Part shown: positions 1 through 5,062 of the stretch, in pieces
How positions within the stretch are numbered: position 1 is the stretch's first letter
Layout of the letters: every line of letters starts with the position of its first letter
Source of the DNA: an uncultured Clostridia bacterium
GTDB lineage: Bacteria; Bacillota; Clostridia; Oscillospirales; Acutalibacteraceae
Length of the DNA stretch: 14,643 bases
Direction: 5' to 3'
NCBI GenBank assembly: GCA_947567585.1
Contig: CANONE010000044.1
Coordinates: 1 to 14,643 of the forward strand
Notes under the pieces: generated by a model
What the model was told of the DNA's origin: nothing
The model's input: only the letters and a program-made list of their open reading frames with translations
Databases searched by the model: none
Program-made: the position numbers and the translations under genes

Positions 1-11
1 AACTATTTATT

Positions 12-40
12 ACTATATCATTTTCACGGAAATCAAGCAA
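12..40 (-). promoter_or_regulatory. Sigma-A-type promoter pointing out of the left edge
   Basis: On the minus strand TTGCTT (35-40) and TATAGT (12-17) are separated by exactly 17 bases, a good match to the vegetative promoter consensus. It would drive a gene lying left of the window, divergent from mgtE. No coding start is visible before the edge, so the target is unknown. Confidence 0.5.
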
Positions 41-197
41 GAGCCTATGACAGTTTTTTCCTTGCCCTCCGCTTTGCCCGCAGCGGCCAAAGACACTTTT
101 TATAACGGCTTTTTTGGATGCATTAAGAGCCTTTTCTGTTTCGCTTCAAGGTTCGGCGCTATTGGGAGAGGAAGGATGCCTTTAAGTGGGATTTTAC

Positions 198-226
198 TTG
201 ACAAAAGCGCAAAAAAGAGATACCCT
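198..226 (+). promoter_or_regulatory. Candidate promoter of the mgtE leader
   Basis: A perfect -35 box TTGACA (198-203) is followed after 17 bases by TACCCT (221-226), a poor -10 box. Transcription would start near 233 and give a leader of about 285 bases before the mgtE start codon. The strong -35 and the placement just before the structured leader support it; the weak -10 is the main doubt. Confidence 0.45.
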
Positions 227-279
227 ATCTATAGCGGAGTCTTGTACTCCCAAAAACACGGAAAAGGAAGGTGAGCCAA

Positions 280-390
280 GTGATCGTTCCCCGAAGTAGC
301 GACAGCGCCGACCCTTTAAAACCCTTCGCCTGGCTTGCCTTTTTGCGGGCCGGACCCAAGGGCCCGCTCTTTATACCCTTTATGAGGTAG
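280..390 (+). CDS. Candidate proline-rich leader peptide upstream of mgtE
   Basis: A 36-codon reading frame starts at GTG 280, eight bases after the Shine-Dalgarno-like GGAAGG (266-271), and stops at TAG 388-390. Six of its residues are proline, spread along the peptide. It lies wholly inside the mgtE leader and stops 24 bases before the antiterminator/terminator pair at 415-444, the spacing expected if ribosome progress decided which hairpin forms. Salmonella mgtA is known to use a proline-containing leader peptide (MgtL), so the idea has a precedent in the same pathway but a distant phylum. Against it: an open frame this short can occur by chance in GC-rich DNA, the start is GTG, and the frame also crosses strong hairpins that could be purely RNA structure. 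An alternative GTG at 271 overlaps the Shine-Dalgarno site and is less likely. Confidence 0.28.
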   Translation: MIVPRSSDSADPLKPFAWLAFLRAGPKGPLFIPFMR

Positions 391-424
391 AGTCATCCCA
401 TTTGAGCGGGCAAGGCCGCGCCCT

Positions 425-444
425 GCGGCATATGCCGCTTTTTT
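425..444 (+). terminator. Intrinsic terminator in the mgtE leader
   Basis: The 14-base palindrome 425-438 can form a 5-bp GCGGC/GCCGC stem with an ATAT loop, directly followed by six T (439-444). It sits 73 bases before the mgtE start, so it would act as a regulated terminator. The short stem and its overlap with a competing upstream hairpin (415-419/425-429) suggest conditional rather than constitutive termination. Confidence 0.45.
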
Positions 445-517
445 ATCCATACCGCCGGCGCGGCCCGGCGCTGTGTACTTCTTCCGTTTTGAAACTTTTC
501 AAAGGAGATGGTACACA

Positions 518-1876
518 ATGGAAAACGTATTTGTCAACGAAGCCCGAGAGCGTCTAGAGGCGTTTTTGGACGAGAGGCAGTTCGCCCAAGCCAGCGCGCT
601 GGTAAAGGATATGAATCCCGCCGACGCCGCCGGACTGCTGGAAGAGCTCCCTGAACAAAAAATGCCTGTGTTCTTCCGCCTGCTGCCCAAGGAATTGGCT
701 GCAGACGCTTTCGCCTATATGTCCCCCGAGGCCCAGGAGCTGCTGGTGCGGAGCTTCAGCGACAGAGAGCTGGAAGAGGTAATGGGCCAGCTGTTTTTGG
801 ACGACACGGTGGACATGATTGAGGAAATGCCCGCCAATGTAGTGAAAAAAATCCTCCGGCATGTGGACGCCGAAACCCGTAAGATGATTAACCAGGTGCT
901 CAACTACCCCAAAGACAGCGCCGGAAGCATTATGACCATGGAATACGTGGACCTGAAGCGCAGCATGACCGTGGAGCAGGCTTTTCAGCGCATCCGCAGG
1001 ACAGGGGTGGAAAAGGAAACCATCTACACCTGCTATGTCACGGACAGCCGCCGGAAGCTTTTGGGGATCGTCACCGTTAAAGACCTGCTGCTGGCCCGGC
1101 CGGAGGAGATCATCCGCAATATCATGGAGACAAACGTGAAGTTTGTCAGCACCCACACCGACCAGGAGGAGGCTGCCCGGGCTTTAAGTAAGTACGACTT
1201 TCTGGCCCTGCCGGTGGTGGACGCCGAAGAGCGGCTGGTAGGCATTGTCACCGTAGACGACGCCATGGACGTCATCCAGGAGGAAGCCACAGAGGACATT
1301 GAGAAGATGGCGGCTATGGCTCCCTCGGACCGGCCCTATATGAAGTCCAGCGTTTGGGAGTCCTGGCGCAAACGAGTGCCCTGGCTGCTTTTTCTCATGA
1401 TCTCCGCCACCTTCACCAGCGGCATCATCTCTTCCTTTGAGGACGCCCTGGCGGCCAGCGTGGTGCTCACCAGCTTCATCCCTATGCTCATGGACACCGG
1501 CGGCAATTCCGGGGGCCAGACCTCCGCCACCATCATTCGCGGCCTCTCCCTAGGGGAAATACAGTACCGGGACGTGCCCCGGGTGCTTCTCAAGGAGTGT
1601 TCGGTGGCCCTGCTCTGCGGAGGGACCCTGGCCGCCGCCAACTTCTTAAAGCTCCTGTTTATCGACCGGGTAGGCATACCGGTGGCCTTGGTGGTGTGCC
1701 TCACTTTGATGGCCGCCATGCTGGTGGCCAATCTGGTGGGCAGCAGCCTGCCGGTCTTGGCCAAACGTCTGGGCCTGGACCCTACCGTCACCGCCAGCCC
1801 CCTCATCACCACCATTGTGGATGCGGTAGCGCTGATGATCTATTTCAATGTGGCAAAGCTGGTGCTGGGAATCTGA
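518..1876 (+). CDS. mgtE: Magnesium transporter MgtE
   Basis: A 452-residue MgtE-type Mg2+ channel of the inner membrane. The order is that of the family: a cytoplasmic helical N domain (about residues 5-125), two CBS domains (about 135-190 and 200-255) that sense cytosolic Mg2+, and a C-terminal pore domain (about 285-452) with five hydrophobic segments. The pore carries the family signature DTGGNSGGQ (326-334). The last segment has an Asp at 435 in the TTIVDAVAL context, matching the selectivity Asp of the Thermus protein. The start is ATG 518: AAAGGAG lies about ten bases upstream and the N domain begins at once; the frame stays open to GTG 473, but that start has no ribosome site. It is a single-gene unit with a long structured leader and a terminator after the stop, converging on the cobalamin operon. 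The length is normal and nothing is missing. Confidence 0.96.
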   Translation: MENVFVNEARERLEAFLDERQFAQASALVKDMNPADAAGLLEELPEQKMPVFFRLLPKELAADAFAYMSPEAQELLVRSFSDRELEEVMGQLFLDDTVDMIEEMPANVVKKILRHVDAETRKMINQVLNYPKDSAGSIMTMEYVDLKRSMTVEQAFQRIRRTGVEKETIYTCYVTDSRRKLLGIVTVKDLLLARPEEIIRNIMETNVKFVSTHTDQEEAARALSKYDFLALPVVDAEERLVGIVTVDDAMDVIQEEATEDIEKMAAMAPSDRPYMKSSVWESWRKRVPWLLFLMISATFTSGIISSFEDALAASVVLTSFIPMLMDTGGNSGGQTSATIIRGLSLGEIQYRDVPRVLLKECSVALLCGGTLAAANFLKLLFIDRVGIPVALVVCLTLMAAMLVANLVGSSLPVLAKRLGLDPTVTASPLITTIVDAVALMIYFNVAKLVLGI

Positions 1877-1888
1877 CCTTTTAAGGCC

Positions 1889-1912
1889 GGCGCCCTATGG
1901 GCAGCGCCTTTT
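1889..1912 (+). terminator. Terminator after mgtE
   Basis: GGCGC (1889-1893) pairs with GCGCC (1904-1908), extended inside by a CC/GG pairing and followed by TTTT. It begins 12 bases after the mgtE stop codon, in the expected place for the end of the monocistronic transcript. Confidence 0.65.
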
Positions 1913-1984
1913 CAGGGGCGAAAGCCACGGCCAGCCGGCATACCGCCGGAGAGGCAGCGGCTCCGCATGCTATCTCTCAAAAGT

Positions 1985-2042
1985 CAAAAAATAAAGCGGC
2001 CGCTTTCTCTGGAGGCAATCCCAAAATAGCCGGGATTGCCTC
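1985..2042 (-). terminator. Terminator region of the cobalamin operon
   Basis: On the minus strand, downstream of the S-component stop codon (2067), an 11-bp stem GAGGCAATCCC/GGGATTGCCTC (2032-2042/2012-2022) is followed by a second palindrome, AAAGCGGCCGCTTT (1993-2006), and then ATTTTTT (1986-1992). The second hairpin with its T run is the likely intrinsic terminator; the first may stabilise the 3' end. It separates this operon from convergent mgtE. Confidence 0.65.
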
Positions 2043-2066
2043 GGGAAAAGGCGGCTGCTATCTATA

Positions 2067-2558
2067 TTATACTTTTTTCGCTAGACGCTCCAACGCCCGG
2101 TGCAGCGGACCATACAGCACCAGCATCAGGAGAAAGTTTCCAGCCCCATGGGCCGCGTCAAACACCAGCCCGCCGGCTATCCAGGAAACCATCATCCGTA
2201 CGCCACCTACAGGCAGGTATACCAGCGAACACAAAGCGCCAAACGCCAAACCGTATACGCCGGAGAGCATAGCCCACTGCCAGGCCCGCTTCATCCAGTG
2301 GAAGCCCATGGCCAGCAGGCATAAAAGCGGCCACACATATAGGTACATGACCCACCAGCTGCCAAAACCGTACAGCAGGCCCTCCACCGCCAGAAATACT
2401 CCCACCGCGCCCAGGGCCCGCCAGCCAAAGCTGAGGGTAAAGAGGATGGTTAACAGGCTTACCGCCTCAAAGTTGGGCAAAAATGCCAGCGCCTCCTTGG
2501 AGACCGCCAGCAGTACGCCCATCATGGCCATGGCGCAAAGACTTCTCAGGCGCGCCAT
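2067..2558 (-). CDS. ECF-transporter S-component-like membrane protein (probable corrinoid uptake)
   Basis: A 163-residue, almost entirely hydrophobic protein with about five to six membrane segments and a basic C-terminal tail. The N-terminal region (alternating hydrophobic stretches around LPNFEAVSLLTILFTL, residues 27-42) and the length resemble substrate-binding S components of energy-coupling-factor vitamin transporters. Such subunits borrow a shared EcfA/EcfA'/EcfT module; none is encoded here. It follows the DUF4430 lipoprotein gene by 5 bp, has no clear ribosome site of its own, and is probably translated by coupling. Both genes lie behind a cobalamin riboswitch, which points to cobalamin, a precursor such as cobinamide, or the lower-ligand base as substrate (compare the CblT/CblS-type S components predicted by comparative genomics). 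The substrate is inferred from context only. A general small integral membrane protein is the alternative. Confidence 0.75.
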   Translation of the reverse strand: MARLRSLCAMAMMGVLLAVSKEALAFLPNFEAVSLLTILFTLSFGWRALGAVGVFLAVEGLLYGFGSWWVMYLYVWPLLCLLAMGFHWMKRAWQWAMLSGVYGLAFGALCSLVYLPVGGVRMMVSWIAGGLVFDAAHGAGNFLLMLVLYGPLHRALERLAKKV

Positions 2559-2563
2559 AGGCG

Positions 2564-2968
2564 TTAATATGTACTTAGGGTAAGCTCAAACTTTTCCCCG
2601 TCCGCAATCGGCGTGCTGTCTACGCCTGTATTGAGCATTTCGCCCGCCGCGGTCAGACTCCAAAATTCATGCTTGCCCGCATCGGCGGCTTCGCCGTCCA
2701 CTGTGGTGACAAACAGCCCGTACTGGCTGTCCTCTCCTTCAATGAGCTTCTCGTCCAGCAGGGCCGCGCCCAGCATGTCCTGGGCGGTCTCAATGGTAAA
2801 ATCCTTCTCCGCGCCGTCCCGGTGGACCACCGTCAGCGTAATGGTCTTCTTTTCACCCGGCGAGGCCGCGCCTTCATCCCTGCACCCGGCCAGCAGGCCC
2901 ATAGCCAGGGACAAAGCTAATAGCAGGCAAAGCGCCCGGTTGAAACACAATTTTCTAGCATTCTGCAT
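2564..2968 (-). CDS. DUF4430 lipoprotein, cobalamin-regulated
   Basis: A 134-residue lipoprotein: basic N-terminus, hydrophobic stretch, and lipobox LLAGC with the lipidated Cys at 29. The mature part (about 40-134) looks like a DUF4430 (transcobalamin C-terminal-like) beta domain, with a DML..LLDEKLI stretch at about 64-76, then a strand carrying FVTTVDGE (86-93), then FWSLTAAGE (102-110), and a Gly-Glu-Lys turn near the end. In eukaryotes the related fold forms part of the B12-binding cleft; in Firmicutes DUF4430 lipoproteins often sit next to ECF components, so capture of a corrinoid at the cell surface and handover to the membrane partner is a reasonable inference. Start ATG 2968 has AAGGAGG (2976-2982) seven bases upstream. 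It is the first gene of a two-gene operon controlled by the riboswitch at 3090-3265. Confidence 0.82.
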   Translation of the reverse strand: MQNARKLCFNRALCLLLALSLAMGLLAGCRDEGAASPGEKKTITLTVVHRDGAEKDFTIETAQDMLGAALLDEKLIEGEDSQYGLFVTTVDGEAADAGKHEFWSLTAAGEMLNTGVDSTPIADGEKFELTLSTY

Positions 2969-2975
2969 ACTTTTT

Positions 2976-2995
2976 CCTCCTTATTTTGGAGGGAA
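2976..2995 (-). promoter_or_regulatory. Hairpin that can hide the DUF4430 ribosome site
   Basis: On the minus strand CCTCC (2988-2992) lies seven bases before GGAGG (2976-2980). The stem can be extended by two A-T pairs beyond a mismatch and buries the Shine-Dalgarno site. With no T-rich terminator between aptamer and gene, this is the best candidate for the translational expression platform of the riboswitch. How the aptamer controls it is inferred. Confidence 0.45.
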
Positions 2996-3089
2996 CGGCT
3001 ACCCCGGCTCTGGTCCATAGCAGGGGTAAGAGGGGCCGGGTAAAATTTGCCCCTCTGGGGGAATCGCTGAAACCCGCAGCTATCCCCCG

Positions 3090-3265
3090 GCCCTCTGGGC
3101 AAGTCTTCCGGCTTAGGCTTGGCGGGCGGCACAGGCCAGACCCATACGCGGCCCCTCCCTTCTCAGCAGACGCCTGCCAATGGCTTTGAGAGGCCCCTCC
3201 GCCATCACGGCGACGGGTTCGCCCAGGAATTACACCTGGTTCCTATCTTCGGCTGTCCTGGCTTA
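3090..3265 (-). promoter_or_regulatory. Cobalamin (B12) riboswitch
   Basis: Read on the minus strand, the region contains AGGTGTAATTCCT (3225-3237), the counterpart of the GGTGCAAGTCC core; a GCCGTGATGGCGG segment; GCCATTGGC (near 3178-3186); and a B12 box AAGCCGGAAGACTTGCC (3098-3114) close to the consensus AGcCaGgAgACCtGCC. These appear in the order and spacing of the cobalamin aptamer. It follows a strong promoter by about 50 bases and precedes a DUF4430 lipoprotein and an S-component-like gene, as expected for B12-repressed uptake. Between aptamer and gene two further hairpins can form (3029-3036/3049-3056 and 3000-3005/3023-3028), neither with a T tract, so control is probably translational. 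The exact 5' edge of P1 is uncertain by some tens of bases. Confidence 0.88.
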
Positions 3266-3322
3266 AAGCCTGTTTTTAGCAGGGCCCTAACAGGCAGCAA
3301 CCACAGAGTCCCAACGGGAGCA

Positions 3323-3351
3323 ATTTTAGCACAAGCGGGGAGGGATGTCAA
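3323..3351 (-). promoter_or_regulatory. Promoter of the cobalamin riboswitch operon
   Basis: TTGACA (3346-3351), 17 bases, then TAAAAT (3323-3328) on the minus strand: a near-consensus sigma-A promoter. Transcription would start near 3316 and lead straight into the riboswitch. The -35 box lies one base from the T tract of the tadA terminator, so the two units are packed back to back. Confidence 0.85.
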
Positions 3352-3352
3352 C

Positions 3353-3379
3353 AAAAAGGCGCTCCTGAATAGGAGCGCC
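3353..3379 (-). terminator. Terminator of the htpG-CPBP-tadA operon
   Basis: A perfect 9-bp stem GGCGCTCCT/AGGAGCGCC (3371-3379/3358-3366) with a four-base loop, followed on the minus strand by TTTTT (3353-3357). It lies about 50 bases after the tadA stop codon. A textbook intrinsic terminator. Confidence 0.9.
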
Positions 3380-3426
3380 CGCTTGCCTGAAGACCTTGGA
3401 ACGCCGCTCCCGGCTTTCGGGCGCGG

Positions 3427-3891
3427 TCAGCTTTTTTTGCGGAGAGCAAGGAAAAAACCCGTCAGGACTTCCCGGCATTCCGATTCCAGAAAGCCCCTAT
3501 AAATTTCGGGACGGTTGCCGAAAGCTTGGGGAAAATTGAGAAGGCTTCCGCAGCAGCCGGCCGCTTCGTCCTCCGCGCCAAAGATCACCCGCTGGATTCG
3601 GGCGTTTACCGCCGCCCCCATACACATCGGGCAGGGCTCCAATGTCACATAGAGATGACAGCCGGTTAGCCGCCAATCTCCCAGGCGCTCACAGGCATGG
3701 TGGATCGCTTCTATTTCCGCGTGGGCCAGCGCGCTGCCCAGCTCTTCCCGGCGGTTCCGCCCCTGCCCGATGATTTCACCTTTTCGAACCACCACGGCCC
3801 CCACTGGGATCTCTCCGGCCTCTCCGGCCTCCCGGGCCAAGGCCAAGGCCCGCTCCATATGGACCCGTTGGGGCAAAAAAGCCAAATCCAT
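3427..3891 (-). CDS. tadA: tRNA adenosine(34) deaminase TadA
   Basis: A 154-residue zinc deaminase of the TadA/CDA family, which converts the wobble adenosine of tRNA-Arg(ACG) to inosine in the cytoplasm. The zinc and catalytic residues are present: His57 and Glu59 in HAEIEAI, and Cys87 and Cys90 in EPCPMCMGA. The preceding IPVGAVVV (28-35) is typical of TadA and separates it from guanine or cytidine deaminases. The length is normal. The start ATG 3891 lies one base after the TAG of the CPBP gene (TAG-A-ATG), so translation is probably coupled; the in-frame Met12 (HMERAL) matches the usual TadA N-terminus better and is an alternative start. It is the last gene of the htpG operon and is closed by the terminator at 3353-3379. 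Confidence 0.95.
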   Translation of the reverse strand: MDLAFLPQRVHMERALALAREAGEAGEIPVGAVVVRKGEIIGQGRNRREELGSALAHAEIEAIHHACERLGDWRLTGCHLYVTLEPCPMCMGAAVNARIQRVIFGAEDEAAGCCGSLLNFPQAFGNRPEIYRGFLESECREVLTGFFLALRKKS

Positions 3892-3892
3892 T

Positions 3893-5038
3893 CTACAAAA
3901 ACATGGCGCCGGTATTGACCAGCATCATCAGCACCACGCACCAAAAGGCCGGAGCTCTGGCAATGCACCCTATTGACTCCCCTACGCGCAAGGGGGCCAG
4001 CTCCATTCCGGAAAAATTCTCTTGTGAAGCAGCGGCCCTCCGGCCAAAGATCTTTTTCCGGCGGAAAATCAGCAGCAGCGCCAGCGCAAAAACACCCAAG
4101 CCCAAGGGGATCAGCGTCAGCTGCTCCAGAAAGAACTCCTTTTGCGCTCCCGCCAGCAGCTCCGCATAAGAACCTAAAACCGCCAGGGCATTGTTCAGCA
4201 CATGAATGCCGATGGGCACCCAAAGGTTGTTGGTTTTTACGTAGAAAAAGCCCATGGCCATTCCCGCAATGGAGGCAAACAGCGCCGAGGACATATCCAA
4301 ATGCGCCATGCCAAACAGAAGCCCCGACGCGACCACCGCAAAGCCCGTGCCAAACCGCCGCAGAGAGGACAGCAGCACCCCTCTAAAGGCAAATTCCTCC
4401 ATCACGGGCGCCAGCACCGCCACCCCGGCCAGCTCCAGCCAGAAGCTTTGAAGGCTCTGGGAAGCCCCTAAAATGCTTTCCACAGGGTCCGCCCCCAAGG
4501 ATTTCAAGAACTCCTGTAGAGCGAATGCCGGGAAATTTCCCGCAAGACAGACCCCCAGGCCCGCCAGCATACACAAAAGCCCTGTGAAAAAACCAGTCTT
4601 TTCAAAGCGCAGGCACCAGGTCCAATCCTTCCTCCCCACCAGCATATAGACTAAGAAGGGGGCGGCAGTGGTCAAGGGCGACATGGCGATGGTCAGCCAC
4701 ACCAGCCCCATCTGATCGTAATAGACATTGTATCCCCCTGCCAGCGCCGCGCTGACAACCACAATCTGGAATGCCAGCTCCGCCATCACCTGGGCAACCA
4801 CTAAAAGGGAAACCCGGTTTACCATCCGGGTTCCCCCGCGCTTTCGAGGGTCCTTGGGCCTTGCGGCTGAAAACTGGGGCCCAGCAGGCGCCCCCGGAGC
4901 ATAGCCGCCTGGAGGATAGCCTGCATACGCCAAAGGAGGCTGCCCGGGATAAGGCGGGGGCTGCTGTCCTGGAGGCGGCTGAACCGGCGGTCCGGGCTGC
5001 GGCGAATTTGGAGCGGAGTTATAAACAGGTTGATTCAT
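3893..5038 (-). CDS. CPBP (CAAX/Abi) family intramembrane metalloprotease
   Basis: A 381-residue polytopic membrane protein. Residues 1-70 form a soluble tail rich in Pro, Gly, Tyr and Gln, ending in a basic patch (KDPRKRGGTR, 62-71). Then come about eight membrane segments. The three family motifs are intact: EEFAFR (Glu214, Glu215, Arg219), FGMAH (Phe242-His246) and HVLNN (His279, Asn282/283), which bind the catalytic metal. CPBP members include the eukaryotic CAAX prenyl protease Rce1 and bacteriocin self-immunity proteins; the bacterial substrate cannot be told from sequence. The start ATG 5038 has GGGAG about eight bases upstream. It lies 24 bp after htpG and is immediately followed by tadA, so it is an internal operon gene. 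The proline-rich N-tail is an addition to the basic fold and may mediate protein contacts. Confidence 0.9.
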   Translation of the reverse strand: MNQPVYNSAPNSPQPGPPVQPPPGQQPPPYPGQPPLAYAGYPPGGYAPGAPAGPQFSAARPKDPRKRGGTRMVNRVSLLVVAQVMAELAFQIVVVSAALAGGYNVYYDQMGLVWLTIAMSPLTTAAPFLVYMLVGRKDWTWCLRFEKTGFFTGLLCMLAGLGVCLAGNFPAFALQEFLKSLGADPVESILGASQSLQSFWLELAGVAVLAPVMEEFAFRGVLLSSLRRFGTGFAVVASGLLFGMAHLDMSSALFASIAGMAMGFFYVKTNNLWVPIGIHVLNNALAVLGSYAELLAGAQKEFFLEQLTLIPLGLGVFALALLLIFRRKKIFGRRAAASQENFSGMELAPLRVGESIGCIARAPAFWCVVLMMLVNTGAMFL

Positions 5039-5062
5039 TCTTATTCTCCCATATAGGATGAT

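Larger units (their letters stand above)
233..517 (+). promoter_or_regulatory. Structured mgtE 5' leader, candidate transcription attenuator
   Basis: Several hairpins can be read in order. GGAGT/ACTCC is at 236-240/246-250. An 11-bp stem pairs 268-278 with 331-341 (two G-U pairs) and is followed by T5 at 340-344. A GCGGGCC/GGCCCGC hairpin is at 345-351/361-367 followed by TCTTT. A mutually exclusive pair follows: GCCGC (415-419) with GCGGC (425-429), or GCGGC (425-429) with GCCGC (434-438), the latter followed by six T. Such alternatives before a Mg2+ transporter fit ion-responsive control. I could not match the leader to the M-box (ykoK), yybP-ykoY or other riboswitch consensus sequences I know, so the class is undetermined. 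GTGTAC (473-478) and GTACAC (511-516) could also pair around the mgtE ribosome site. Confidence 0.5.

Noticed and set aside
47..274. A 75-codon frame before mgtE
   Set aside because: No ribosome site before its ATG, it runs over the mgtE promoter and into the leader hairpins, and the product resembles nothing known.
233..380. M-box or yybP-ykoY riboswitch in the mgtE leader
   Set aside because: Short matches such as GGTGAG and AGTAGC occur, but the remaining conserved core of either family does not follow in order.
473..517. Upstream GTG extension of MgtE
   Set aside because: It adds residues without family counterpart, and the AAAGGAG site clearly serves ATG 518.
1897..2583. A 228-codon plus-strand frame opposite the S-component gene
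   Set aside because: It is antisense to a convincing membrane protein, has low-complexity basic composition, and covers two terminators.
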